In this document: positions 8,672 through 18,486 of the stretch, piece after piece
Numbering within the stretch: position 1 is the stretch's first letter
Layout: every line of letters begins with the position of its first letter
Origin: Micromonosporaceae bacterium
Lineage (GTDB): Bacteria; Actinomycetota; Actinomycetes; Mycobacteriales; Micromonosporaceae
Direction: 5' to 3'
NCBI GenBank assembly: GCA_019689695.1
Contig: JADGHA010000003.1
Coordinates: forward strand, 1-32,853
Length of the DNA: 32,853 nt
The notes under the pieces: model-generated
Seen by the model: the letters and a program-made list of their open reading frames with translations, nothing else
Told to the model about the DNA's origin: nothing
Databases searched by the model: none
Position numbers and translations under genes: made by a program

Positions 8672-9637
8672 ATGGCCGAGGCGGCGACCACCGAGCGGGC
8701 GCGACCCGAGCCGATCACCGCGGTACCCGTCCGCCACCCCTGGCGCTGGGTGGCGGTCGCGGTGCTGGCGGTGCTCGTGGCGATGTTCGTGCACATGCTG
8801 GTCACGAACGACAACCTCCACTGGTCGTTCATGGTGGACAACATGTTCCGGCCGCCGATCATCGAGGGGGTCCGGGGCACGATCCTGCTGACCATCAGCT
8901 CGATGGCCGTGGGGCTGGTGCTGGGCCTGGTGGTCGCCGTCATGCGGCTGTCGGCCAACCCGATCCTGCGGGTCGTGGCGTGGGTCTACACCTGGTTCTT
9001 CCGGGCCGTCCCGCGCCTGGTGCTCCTGGTGCTCTGCGGCAACCTGGGCATCTTGTGGAAGCGGATCGAGTTCGGGCTGCCGTTCGACCGCCAGATCGGC
9101 GCGCTGTTCGGCGTCGACGACTTCACCGCCCGGTTCTACGGCGTGGACTCGCTCAGCCTGCTGAGCGGGTTCACCGCCGGGCTGCTCGGCCTGGCGCTGT
9201 CCGAGGGCGCCTACATGGCGGAGATCATCCGGGCCGGCATCCAGTCGGTCGACCCCGGACAGTCCGAGGCGGCCGCCGCGCTCGGCCTGTCCCGGGGGCA
9301 GGCGCTGCGGCGCATCGTGCTGCCGCAGGCGATGCGGGTGATCGTCCCGCCCACCGGCAACGAGACCATCGCGATGTTGAAGGACACCTCGCTGGTGGCG
9401 GCGGTGCCGATCACCGTCGAGCTGTTCTACCAGCTGCGGGCCGTCGGGGTCCGGGCGTTCGACCCGTTCCCGATGCTGGTCGCGGCCACCATCTGGTACC
9501 TGTTCCTGACCAGCATCCTGCTCGTGCTGCAGTACTTCGTCGAGCGCTACTTCGCCCGCGGGTACGGCCGCACCGAGCGGGCCCGCATGCGGCTGCGCGA
9601 GATCGCGGCCGAGACCGGCGGGGGAGGGGCGGCATGA
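8672..9637 (+). CDS. polar amino acid ABC transporter permease (His/Glu/Gln/Arg type)
   Basis: EAA-loop region [43 protein letters not shown] is typical of HisM/GltJ-type permeases. Confidence 0.9.
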   Translation: MAEAATTERARPEPITAVPVRHPWRWVAVAVLAVLVAMFVHMLVTNDNLHWSFMVDNMFRPPIIEGVRGTILLTISSMAVGLVLGLVVAVMRLSANPILRVVAWVYTWFFRAVPRLVLLVLCGNLGILWKRIEFGLPFDRQIGALFGVDDFTARFYGVDSLSLLSGFTAGLLGLALSEGAYMAEIIRAGIQSVDPGQSEAAAALGLSRGQALRRIVLPQAMRVIVPPTGNETIAMLKDTSLVAAVPITVELFYQLRAVGVRAFDPFPMLVAATIWYLFLTSILLVLQYFVERYFARGYGRTERARMRLREIAAETGGGGAA

Positions 9638-10467
9638 CCGAGACCACGGACGCCGCCCGGACGGCCGGGACGGCCGGCGGCGGCGCACCAGCGGCCACGG
9701 CCGCGGCCGAGCCGATGGTGCGGGTGGAGAACGTGTACAAGTCGTTCGGGCGGCTGCGGGTGCTCAGCGGCATCGACCTGCAGGTGCGCCCGGGCGAGGT
9801 GTGCGTGGTGCTCGGGCCCTCCGGGTCGGGCAAGTCCACCCTGCTCCGCTGCATCAACCACCTGGAGAAGATCGACGCCGGGCGGATCTGGGTGGACGGC
9901 GAGCTGATCGGGTACCGGCAGCGCGGCGGCAAGCTGCACGAGCTGCGGGACAAGGAGGTGGCCGCGCAGCGGCGCTCGATCGGCATGGTGTTCCAGCGGT
10001 TCAACCTGTTCCCGCACATGACCGCGCTGGAGAACGTGATGGAGGCGCCGCTGTGCGCCAGGCTCGGGACCAAGGCGGAGATCCGCGAGCGGGCGCTGGC
10101 GCTGCTGCGCCGGGTCGGTCTCGGCGACAAGGTGGACACCTACCCCCGGCAGCTCTCCGGCGGGCAGCAGCAGCGGGTGGCGATCGCCCGGGCGCTTGCC
10201 ATGCAGCCGAAGCTGATGCTCTTCGACGAGCCCACCAGCGCGCTCGACCCGGAGCTGGTCGGCGAGGTGCTGGACGTGATGAAGGACCTCGCCCGGGACG
10301 GCATGACCATGATCGTGGTGACCCACGAGATCGGGTTCGCCCGGGAGGTGGGCGACCACCTGATCTTCATGGACGGCGGGCAGGTGGTCGAGGCGGGCCC
10401 ACCCCGCGAGGTCATCGCGGAGCCCAAGCATGAGCGGACCCGCGCCTTCCTTGCCAAGGTGCTGTAG
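9634..10467 (+). CDS. polar amino acid ABC transporter ATPase (GlnQ/HisP-like)
   Basis: ATGA overlap with the permease. [36 protein letters not shown]. Confidence 0.92.
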   Translation: MTETTDAARTAGTAGGGAPAATAAAEPMVRVENVYKSFGRLRVLSGIDLQVRPGEVCVVLGPSGSGKSTLLRCINHLEKIDAGRIWVDGELIGYRQRGGKLHELRDKEVAAQRRSIGMVFQRFNLFPHMTALENVMEAPLCARLGTKAEIRERALALLRRVGLGDKVDTYPRQLSGGQQQRVAIARALAMQPKLMLFDEPTSALDPELVGEVLDVMKDLARDGMTMIVVTHEIGFAREVGDHLIFMDGGQVVEAGPPREVIAEPKHERTRAFLAKVL

Positions 10468-10503
10468 CGGGAGTGTCGGGGGGCGCGGGTAGGGTCGCCT
10501 ACT

Positions 10504-13257
10504 GTGAATGACACCTCGCCGCGCCCTGCCCGGCCCGGCCCGGCGGGCCGGCCGACGTTGCTGCTGCTGGACGGGCACTCCCTGGCCTACCGGGCGTTCT
10601 TCGCGCTGCCGGTGGAGAACTTCTCCACCACCACCGGCCAGCCCACCAACGCGGTGTACGGGTTCACCTCCATGCTGATCAACGTCCTGCGCGACGAGAA
10701 GCCCACCCACATCGCCGTCGCGTTCGACGTGTCCCGGCACTCCTTCCGCACCGAGAAGTACGCGGAGTACAAGGCCGGCCGGGTGGAGAGCCGCCCCGAG
10801 TTCGGCGGGCAGGTGAGCCTGATCAAGGAGGTGCTGGCCGCGCTGCGCATCCCGGTGGTGGAGAAGGAGGGCTACGAGGCGGACGACGTCATCGCCACCC
10901 TCGCCGGCCGGGCCCGCGCCGAGGGCATGGACGTGCTGATCTGCACCGGCGACCGGGACGCCTTCCAGCTCGTCAACGACCGGGTCACCGTGCTCTACCC
11001 CCGGCGGGGCGTCTCGGAGCTGGACCGGATGGACGCGGCGGCGGTGACCGAGCGGTACGGCGTGGGTCCCGAGCGGTACCGCGACCTGGCCGCGCTGGTC
11101 GGCGACACCAGCGACAACCTGCCGGGCGTGCCCGGGGTGGGCCCGAAGACCGCGGCGAAGTGGATCAACCAGTACGGCTCCCTGACCGAGGTCATCGCCC
11201 ACGTCGACGAGATCAAGGGCAAGGCCGGCGACAGCGTGCGCGAGCACCTGGCCGGGGTGATCCGCAACTACGAAATCAACTGCCTGGTCGACGACCTGGA
11301 GCTGCCCCTGGCGCCGGCCGACACGCGTTGGCACGGGTGGGACCGGGAGGCCGTGCACCGCGTCTTCGACGCGCTGGAGTTCCGGATCCTGCGCGAGCGC
11401 CTCTACCAGTACCTGGAGGCGGTCGAGCCGGAGGCGGAGGCCGGCTTCGAGCTGGCCGGCCAGGTGCTGGCGGCCGGCCAGGTGGCCGGCTGGCTGGCCG
11501 AGCACACGGGCGGGCAGCAGCCGGTCGGGGTCGCGGTCACCGGCACGTTCGGCCGGGGGACGGGCTCGCTGACCGGGGTCGCCGTGGCCACCGCCGGGGG
11601 AGCGGCCGCCTGGTTCGACCCGACCCAGCTGGACGCCGAGGACGAGGCGGCGGTGGCCGCCTGGCTCGCCGACGAGGACCGGCCCAAGGTTCTGCACGAC
11701 GTCAAGCCCGCGCTGCTCGCGTTCCAGGCGCACGGCTGGCGGCTGCGCGGCGTCCGCGACGACACCGCGCTCGCGGCCTACCTGGCCCGGCCGGACCAGC
11801 GCTCCTACGACCTGACCGACCTGGCCCTGCGCTACCTGCAGCGGGAGCTGCGGGTGGAGGGCCCGGGGGACGGCCAGCTGGCGCTGGAAGGGCTGGGCCC
11901 GCAGGACGAGCTGGAGCAGAACCTGATGCTGCGCGCCCGCGCCACGCTGGACCTGGCCGGCGCGCTGCGCGCCGCACTGGCCAACGGCGGGGGCACCGGG
12001 CGGGCCGCGTCGGCGGATGCGACGGGCGCGGCGAGCCGGCTGCTCGCCGAGGTGGAGCTGCCGCTGGTCGAGGTGCTCGCCGGCATGGAGCGGGTGGGCA
12101 TCGCCGCGGACACGCACTACCTGTCCGAGCTGGAGTCTCACTTCGCGGCCGAGGTGAAGGCCGCCGCCCAGGCCGCGTACGCCGAGGTTGGCCGGGAGTT
12201 CAACCTGGGCTCGCCCAAGCAGCTGCAGGAGATCCTCTTCGGCCAGCTGGGGCTGCCCAAGACCAAGCGGATCAAGACCGGCTACACCACCGACGCCGAC
12301 GCCCTGCAGGGCTTGTACGCGCAGACCGGCAACCCGCTGCTGGCGCACCTGCTGCGGCACCGGGACGTGGCCAAGCTGAAGTCCACGGTGGACGGCCTGC
12401 TCAAGGCGGTCAGCGACGACGGCCGCATCCACACCACGTTCCTGCAGACCTCGGCGGCCACTGGTCGGCTCGCCTCCACCGATCCCAACCTGCAGAACAT
12501 TCCGATCCGCACCGAGGAGGGCCGGCGGATCCGGCGGGCGTTCGTCGTCGGCGACGGGTTCGAGACGCTGATGACCGTCGACTACAGCCAGATCGAGATG
12601 CGGATCATGGCGCACCTGTCCCGGGACGAGGCGCTGATCGAGGCGTTCAACAGCGGCCGGGACTTCCACGCGGTGACCGCCTCCTCGGTCTTCGGCGTCC
12701 CGGTCACCGAGGTGGGCCCGGACCAGCGCCGCAAGATCAAGGCGATGAACTACGGCCTGGCGTACGGCCTGTCCGCGTACGGCCTGTCCACCCAGCTGGG
12801 CATCACCCCGGCCGAGGCGTCGGTGCTGATGGAGGAGTACTTCAAGACCTTCGGCGGGGTGCGCGACTACCTGAAGGCGGTGGTGGACCAGGCCCGCCGT
12901 GACGGGTACACCGAGACGATCCTCGGCCGGCGGCGCTACCTGCCGGATCTGGTCAGCGACAACCGGCAGCGCCGCGAGATGGCCGAGCGGATGGCGCTCA
13001 ACGCGCCGATCCAGGGCTCCGCGGCGGACATCATCAAGGTGGCGATGCTGCGGGTGGACCGGGCGCTGCGCGAGTCCGGGCTCCGCTCGCGGATGCTGTT
13101 GCAGGTGCACGACGAGCTGGTCTTCGAGGTGGCGACGGGGGAGCGGGTGGCGCTGGAGGAGCTGGTCAGGCGGGAGATGGGCGGGGCATACCCGCTGTCC
13201 GTGCCGTTGGAGGTGTCGGTCGGCGCCGGCGACAACTGGGCCGTCGCCGATCACTGA
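10504..13257 (+). CDS. polA: DNA polymerase I
   Basis: GTG start. 5'-nuclease motifs (EADDVIATLA, CTGDRDAFQL, GDTSDNLPGVPGVGPKTA) and polymerase motifs A (VDYSQIEMRIMAHLS), B (RRKIKAMNYGLAYGLSAYGL) and C (QVHDELVFEV). Confidence 0.97.
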   Translation: MNDTSPRPARPGPAGRPTLLLLDGHSLAYRAFFALPVENFSTTTGQPTNAVYGFTSMLINVLRDEKPTHIAVAFDVSRHSFRTEKYAEYKAGRVESRPEFGGQVSLIKEVLAALRIPVVEKEGYEADDVIATLAGRARAEGMDVLICTGDRDAFQLVNDRVTVLYPRRGVSELDRMDAAAVTERYGVGPERYRDLAALVGDTSDNLPGVPGVGPKTAAKWINQYGSLTEVIAHVDEIKGKAGDSVREHLAGVIRNYEINCLVDDLELPLAPADTRWHGWDREAVHRVFDALEFRILRERLYQYLEAVEPEAEAGFELAGQVLAAGQVAGWLAEHTGGQQPVGVAVTGTFGRGTGSLTGVAVATAGGAAAWFDPTQLDAEDEAAVAAWLADEDRPKVLHDVKPALLAFQAHGWRLRGVRDDTALAAYLARPDQRSYDLTDLALRYLQRELRVEGPGDGQLALEGLGPQDELEQNLMLRARATLDLAGALRAALANGGGTGRAASADATGAASRLLAEVELPLVEVLAGMERVGIAADTHYLSELESHFAAEVKAAAQAAYAEVGREFNLGSPKQLQEILFGQLGLPKTKRIKTGYTTDADALQGLYAQTGNPLLAHLLRHRDVAKLKSTVDGLLKAVSDDGRIHTTFLQTSAATGRLASTDPNLQNIPIRTEEGRRIRRAFVVGDGFETLMTVDYSQIEMRIMAHLSRDEALIEAFNSGRDFHAVTASSVFGVPVTEVGPDQRRKIKAMNYGLAYGLSAYGLSTQLGITPAEASVLMEEYFKTFGGVRDYLKAVVDQARRDGYTETILGRRRYLPDLVSDNRQRREMAERMALNAPIQGSAADIIKVAMLRVDRALRESGLRSRMLLQVHDELVFEVATGERVALEELVRREMGGAYPLSVPLEVSVGAGDNWAVADH

Positions 13258-13258
13258 C

Positions 13259-14005
13259 ATGCTGCTCCGGGAGCGTGGTGAGCCACCGGCCGTGGTGGCC
13301 CATCGGGGACACTCGGCCCAGGCCCCCGAGAACACCATGGCCGCGTTCGTCGACGCGCGCCGGGCCGGGGCCGACTGGATCGAGGTCGACGTGCGGATCG
13401 CCGCGGACGGCGTCCCGGTGGTGATGCACGATCCGACCGTGGACCGGACCACCGGCGGCACCGGCAGGGTGGCCGGGCTGACCGCCGAGGAGATCGTCGC
13501 GCTCGACGCCGGGTCCTGGTTCGGGCCCGGCTTCGCCGGCGAACCGGTTCCCACCTTCGCGGAGGTGGTGGAGGAGCTGGGTCGCCGCGGCGGCAGGCTG
13601 CTGCTGGAGCTGAAGCACCCGCACACCCGCGACGACGTGGCACGGGTGCTGGGCATGGCGGCGGACGCCGGCCTGACCGACCGGCTGGTGGTGCAGAGCT
13701 TCCGCCCGTCGATCCTGGCCGACGTCGCCGCGGTCGCGCCCGGGCTGCCCCGCGCGCTGCTCACCACGACCCTGCACGAGAATCCGGTGGCGGTCTGCGG
13801 CGAGCTGGTCCTGTCCTCGTACCACCCGGCCGCGGTGGACGTGCTGGAACGGCCGGAGCTGGTGGACGCGCTGCACGCGGCCGGGGTGGCCACCATGGTG
13901 TGGACGGTCAACGACGAGGCGCTCTGGCCGCGGCTGGCCAGCCTCGGCGTGGACGGCCTGATCAGCGACCGGACCGCCGACCTGGTCACATGGTGCGGCG
14001 GATGA
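13259..14005 (+). CDS. glycerophosphodiester phosphodiesterase
   Basis: VVAHRGHSAQAPENTMAAFVDARRAGADWIEVDVRIAADGVPVVMHDPTVDRTTGG is the GDPD catalytic signature. Confidence 0.93.
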   Translation: MLLRERGEPPAVVAHRGHSAQAPENTMAAFVDARRAGADWIEVDVRIAADGVPVVMHDPTVDRTTGGTGRVAGLTAEEIVALDAGSWFGPGFAGEPVPTFAEVVEELGRRGGRLLLELKHPHTRDDVARVLGMAADAGLTDRLVVQSFRPSILADVAAVAPGLPRALLTTTLHENPVAVCGELVLSSYHPAAVDVLERPELVDALHAAGVATMVWTVNDEALWPRLASLGVDGLISDRTADLVTWCGG

Positions 14006-15738
14006 CGGCGGCGGTCGCGACTGCGACTCGGACGGGCCGGCGGGCCAGGCCGGCCGGGCGGCGGCTGGCCTGGGCCGCCGTGGCGGCCGGTGGGATCGCC
14101 GGCCTCTTCCTGGGCTACCTGCGCATGTCCAGGACCGTCCCGGTCAACGCCGACGGAGCCAGCAACGCCAGGCAGGCGTGGGAGATGCTGCACGGCAACC
14201 TGCTGCTGCGCGGCTGGACCGTCACCGACGTGTCGTTCTACAGCACCGAGCTGGTGCAGTACATGCTGGTGGAGCTGGTCCACGGCTACCAGCCGGACGT
14301 GATCCATGTCGCGGCGGCGATGACGTACACGCTGCTGGTGGTGCTGGCCGCGGTCCTGGCCAAGGGGCGGGCCACCGGCGGCGAAGCGGTGGCCCGGGGC
14401 GCGGTGGCCGTCGCGCTCATGCTGCTGCCCGGGCCGGGCAACGGGTACATCATCACCCTCGGTTCGCCGGCGCACCTCGGATCCGGCGTACCGCTCCTGG
14501 TCACCTGGCTGGTCCTGGACCGGGCGGCTGGCCGCCGGCCGGGGTGGGCGCACGCCGGCTGGCGCCTGCCCGCGCTGATCGCGCTGCTGCTGACCTGGGG
14601 ACAGATCGGCGACCCGCTGGTCATGTACGTCGGCGCCCTCCCGCTGGCGCTGGTCAGCGGGGCGCGGCTGTGGCGGGCGGGCGGTGGCTGGCGCTGGCGG
14701 CTGCGCTCGCTCGACGCCAGGCTGCTCGCCGCCGCCGTCGCGTCCGCCCTGCTGGCCCACGGCTTCCTGGCCGCGGTACGCCTGGCCGGCGGCTTCGTCG
14801 CGCACGCGCCACCGGTGCAGCTCAGCCCGCCGTCCGAGCTCGGCGCGCACGTGGTGCTCGCGGTCAAGTCGGTGGCGCTGCTGTTCGGCGGCTACCTTCC
14901 CGACCTCGACGGGCCGGCCGGCCTCGCGATCGGTCTGCTCAGGATCGCCGGCGCCCTGCTGGTCGCCGCCACCGTGGGCTACCTCGCCGTCCGCCTGGTG
15001 CGGGGGCTGCCGTGGCGGCGCGGCGCGGCGCCGGACACCCGGCCGGCCAGCGCGGCGCCGAGGCCCGGGCGGCCGGCAGCGACCGGCGAAGGGCCGGCCG
15101 GTGCGGATCGGGTGACCGAGCTGATGCTGGTCAGCATCCTGGTGAACGTCGGCGCGTTCCTGGTCTCCACCCTGCCGGTGGACCTGATGTCCGCCCGGCA
15201 GCTCGCGGTCGTGCTGCCGACGGGCGCCGCGCTGGCCGGCCGAGTCTTCGGCGCCCGGCTGGTGACGAGGCGGACGCTGGGCGTGGCGCTCGCCGTGCTG
15301 GTGCTGTTCGCCGGCGTCTTCGCCGCCCGGGCGACCGAACGGCCGGTGCCGGTGACGGACAAGGAGATCGGGGACTGGCTGGTCGCCCAAGGCCTGCACC
15401 ACGGCCTCGGCGGCTACTGGAACGCCAGCACCATCACCCTGGCCACCGGCGGGCAGGTCCAGGTCGCGCCGGTGACCGGCACCGAGCGGATCATGGGGTA
15501 CCGCTGGGAGTCGCGGGCCGAGTGGTACGACCCCGCCCGCACGGACGCCCGGTTCCTGGTGCTCGACCTGACCGACCCGGTCTACGGGACGGTCGCCACG
15601 GCGACCGCGCAGTTCGGCCGGCCGGTGCTGCGTCGGGACTTCGGCCATGTCGCGGTGCTGGTGTACGACCACAACCTGCTCGTCGGCCTGCCGGCGTACT
15701 GCCTGCCGGAGGTCCGGCCCAGCATGGCCGAGTGCTGA
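14002..15738 (+). CDS. polytopic membrane protein of unknown function (GT-C-like topology)
   Basis: ATGA overlap with the GDPD gene. Many TM segments and a C-terminal soluble domain. No catalytic motif identified. Confidence 0.75.
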   Translation: MTAAVATATRTGRRARPAGRRLAWAAVAAGGIAGLFLGYLRMSRTVPVNADGASNARQAWEMLHGNLLLRGWTVTDVSFYSTELVQYMLVELVHGYQPDVIHVAAAMTYTLLVVLAAVLAKGRATGGEAVARGAVAVALMLLPGPGNGYIITLGSPAHLGSGVPLLVTWLVLDRAAGRRPGWAHAGWRLPALIALLLTWGQIGDPLVMYVGALPLALVSGARLWRAGGGWRWRLRSLDARLLAAAVASALLAHGFLAAVRLAGGFVAHAPPVQLSPPSELGAHVVLAVKSVALLFGGYLPDLDGPAGLAIGLLRIAGALLVAATVGYLAVRLVRGLPWRRGAAPDTRPASAAPRPGRPAATGEGPAGADRVTELMLVSILVNVGAFLVSTLPVDLMSARQLAVVLPTGAALAGRVFGARLVTRRTLGVALAVLVLFAGVFAARATERPVPVTDKEIGDWLVAQGLHHGLGGYWNASTITLATGGQVQVAPVTGTERIMGYRWESRAEWYDPARTDARFLVLDLTDPVYGTVATATAQFGRPVLRRDFGHVAVLVYDHNLLVGLPAYCLPEVRPSMAEC

Positions 15739-15747
15739 CCGGCCACC

Positions 15748-15770
15748 GCCGGGACGGTCACCGTCCCGGC
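15748..15770. terminator. bidirectional hairpin terminator between convergent genes
   Basis: GCCGGGACGG-TCA-CCGTCCCGGC, perfect 10-bp stem with 3-nt loop. Confidence 0.65.
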
Positions 15771-15784
15771 TCGTGTGGACCTGG

Positions 15785-16588
15785 TCAGCCCGGCTTCTCG
15801 GACACGAAGATCGCCGTCCCCGGGAAGAGCCGGCCGCGCAGCGGGCTCCACTGCCCCCACAGTCGCTCGTGTCCCGGCGGCCACTCCGGTTCCACCAGGT
15901 CCCGCAGCACGAAGCCCGCCGCGACCAGCTCGCGCACCCGGTCGCCGAGCGTCCGGTGCTGCTCGACATAGGTGATCGTGCCGTCGGCGGCCTGCTCCAC
16001 GTACGGCCGGCGGTCGAAGTACGAGTGGGTGGCGACCAGCCCGCGCTCGCCCGGGTCGTCGAGGAAGATCCAGCGCATCGGGTGGGTGACCGCGAACACC
16101 CAGCGCCCCCCGGGCCGCAGCACCCGGTACACCTCCCGCATCACGCGGGCCGAGTCGGCCACGAACGGCACCGCGCCGAACGCGGTGCAGACGATGTCGA
16201 AGCCGCCGTCGCGGAACGGGAGCGCCAGCGCGTCGGCCTGCACCAGCGGCACGCGTACGCCCGTCCGGTCGGCACCGGCGCGGGCGTGCCGCAGCATCCC
16301 CGCGGACAGGTCCATCGCGACCACCGCGGCGCCCTCGGTGGCCAGCCACCGGGCGGCGGCCGCGGCGCCGCAGCCCAGCTCCAGCACCCGCCGGCCGCGC
16401 ACCTGGCCGAGCAGCCGGGCGTCGGCCTCGCGCAGCCCCTCCGGGCACCACACGAAGTCCGCGTCGCCCAGGAAGTCGCCGTGTTCCTGCTGGTAGGCGT
16501 CGGCGTCCGCGTCCCACCAGGCGCGGCTGGCCCGGCGCGCCTGGGCGTCGGTCACCGCCCGGCGGGCCGGCCCGGTGTGATCTTCCAC
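15785..16588 (-). CDS. class I SAM-dependent methyltransferase
   Basis: VLELGCGAAAAARWLATEGAAVVAMDLSAGML...VQADALALPFRDGGFDIVCTAFGAVPFV...VLRPGGRWVFAVTHPMRW. GTG start chosen at 16588; the ORF extends to 16651. Confidence 0.9.
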   Translation of the reverse strand: MEDHTGPARRAVTDAQARRASRAWWDADADAYQQEHGDFLGDADFVWCPEGLREADARLLGQVRGRRVLELGCGAAAAARWLATEGAAVVAMDLSAGMLRHARAGADRTGVRVPLVQADALALPFRDGGFDIVCTAFGAVPFVADSARVMREVYRVLRPGGRWVFAVTHPMRWIFLDDPGERGLVATHSYFDRRPYVEQAADGTITYVEQHRTLGDRVRELVAAGFVLRDLVEPEWPPGHERLWGQWSPLRGRLFPGTAIFVSEKPG

Positions 16589-16694
16589 CCCGGTATTCTC
16601 GCGGCCGGTGTGACGGGCGAAATGCCGGGGCCGGCCCGCTCTCGGCGGCAAACATGCTGATCGGGCACATCACGGTAACAGGTATTCGAAGGGC

Positions 16695-16725
16695 TTGCCC
16701 CGCGTGCTAATGCGCACGGTAAGCT
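16695..16725 (+). promoter_or_regulatory. candidate rpsA promoter, TTGCCC-N19-TAAGCT
   Basis: -35/-10-like hexamers in the roughly 300-bp divergent intergenic region upstream of rpsA. Would give a 5' leader of about 155 nt. Confidence 0.35.
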
Positions 16726-16887
16726 GTTCGATGCGCTCGCGGGTCGCGACCTCGGCAGGGAGCAGGTTCGCAGTCGCCGTACACATCACGTGGTTTTCGC
16801 CAGCGGGATCCTCGGCGTGTGGCCGGTGACAGCCCGCGGAGCGACCAAGGTCACCGCGACAACCATCGGTTCGGAGCAACAACCCAC

Positions 16888-18375
16888 ATGACGAGCAGCA
16901 TCGAGGCTACCTCGAGCGCGAACAAGGTCACCGTCGACGACCTCGGCACAGAGGAGGCCTTCCTCGCCGCGATCGACGAGACCATCAAGTACTTCAACGA
17001 CGGCGACATTGTCGAAGGCACCGTCGTCAAGGTCGATCGGGACGAGGTCCTGCTCGACATCGGCTACAAGACCGAGGGTGTCATCCCCTCGCGTGAGTTG
17101 TCGATCAAGCACGACGTGGACCCCGCGGAAGTTGTGTCCGTCGGTGACCACATCGAGGCCCTTGTCCTCCAGAAGGAGGACAAGGAGGGCCGGCTGATCC
17201 TGTCCAAGAAGCGTGCCCAGTACGAGCGCGCCTGGGGGACCATCGAGCGGATCAAGGAAGAAGACGGCGTCGTGCGGGGCTCTGTCATCGAGGTGGTCAA
17301 GGGCGGGCTGATCCTGGACATCGGGCTGCGCGGCTTCCTGCCCGCCTCGCTGGTCGAGATGCGCCGGGTCCGCGACCTGCAGCCGTACGTGGGCCGGGAG
17401 CTCGAGGCGAAGATCATCGAGCTGGACAAGAACCGCAACAACGTCGTGCTGTCCCGCCGCGCCTGGCTGGAGCAGACCCAGTCCGAGGTGCGCACCGAGT
17501 TCCTCAACAAGCTGCAGAAGGGCCAGGTCCGCAAGGGCGTCGTCTCCTCGATCGTCAACTTCGGGGCGTTCGTCGACCTCGGCGGCGTGGACGGCCTGGT
17601 GCACGTCTCGGAGCTGTCCTGGAAGCACATCGACCACCCGTCCGAGGTGGTGGAGGTCGGCCAGGAGGTCGAGGTCGAGGTGCTCGACGTCGACCTGGAC
17701 CGGGAGCGGGTCTCGCTGTCGCTGAAGGCCACCCAGGAGGACCCGTGGCGGCAGTTCGCCCGGACCCACGCGATCAACCAGATCGTGCCGGGCAAGGTGA
17801 CCAAGCTGGTGCCGTTCGGTGCGTTCGTCCGGGTGGACGACGGCATCGAGGGCCTGGTGCACATCTCCGAGCTGGCCGAGCGGCACGTGGAGATCCCCGA
17901 GCAGGTGGTGCAGGTCGGCTCGGAGGTGATGGTCAAGGTGATCGACATCGACCTGGAGCGGCGGCGCATCTCGCTCTCGCTCAAGCAGGCCAACGAGGGC
18001 TTCGTCGAGGGCGAGGAGCACTTCGACCCGACCCTCTACGGCATGTCGGCCACCTACGACAGCGAGGGCAACTACATCTACCCGGAGGGTTTCGACCCGG
18101 ACACCGGGGAGTGGCTGCCCGGCTACGAGAAGCAGCGCGAGGAGTGGGAGCGGCAGTACGCCGAGGCCCGCGCCCGCTGGGAGGCGCACACCAAGCAGGT
18201 GCAGAGCGCCCGGGCCGCGGAGGCCGGGGCGGCCGCCGCCTCCGCCAGCGGTGCGGGTGCCTCGGCCGGACAGCCGGCCCAGCCGCGCGAGGCGCAGGCC
18301 GAGCAGCCCACCGGCACGCTCGCCACGGACGAGGCGCTCGCCGCCCTGCGCGAGCGGCTGGCCGGCGGCAAGTAA
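16888..18375 (+). CDS. rpsA: 30S ribosomal protein S1
   Basis: Four S1 repeats (GTVVKVDRDEVLLDIGYKTEGVIPSREL; GAFVDLGGVDGLVHVSEL; GAFVRVDDGIEGLVHISEL), with an actinobacterial Ala-rich C-terminus. Confidence 0.96.
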   Translation: MTSSIEATSSANKVTVDDLGTEEAFLAAIDETIKYFNDGDIVEGTVVKVDRDEVLLDIGYKTEGVIPSRELSIKHDVDPAEVVSVGDHIEALVLQKEDKEGRLILSKKRAQYERAWGTIERIKEEDGVVRGSVIEVVKGGLILDIGLRGFLPASLVEMRRVRDLQPYVGRELEAKIIELDKNRNNVVLSRRAWLEQTQSEVRTEFLNKLQKGQVRKGVVSSIVNFGAFVDLGGVDGLVHVSELSWKHIDHPSEVVEVGQEVEVEVLDVDLDRERVSLSLKATQEDPWRQFARTHAINQIVPGKVTKLVPFGAFVRVDDGIEGLVHISELAERHVEIPEQVVQVGSEVMVKVIDIDLERRRISLSLKQANEGFVEGEEHFDPTLYGMSATYDSEGNYIYPEGFDPDTGEWLPGYEKQREEWERQYAEARARWEAHTKQVQSARAAEAGAAAASASGAGASAGQPAQPREAQAEQPTGTLATDEALAALRERLAGGK

Positions 18376-18388
18376 GCAGTCGGCGACG

Positions 18389-18430
18389 CACGACGGCGCC
18401 CCCGGGTGTACGCCCGGGGGCGCCGTCGTG
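18389..18430 (+). terminator. rpsA terminator hairpin
   Basis: CACGACGGCGCCCCCGGG-TGTACG-CCCGGGGGCGCCGTCGTG, perfect 18-bp stem with 6-nt loop, just after the rpsA stop. Confidence 0.85.
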
Positions 18431-18486
18431 TCCGCGGCGAGGAGGCTGCCGCGCGCCAGGCGGGACGGCTGGTGTTGACTGGCACC

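Noticed and set aside
9547-15969. 2140-aa minus-strand ORF spanning the ABC ATPase, polA, GDPD and membrane protein genes
   Set aside because: Antisense shadow of well-supported genes. Low-complexity H/R/G/P/Q composition with no domain motifs.
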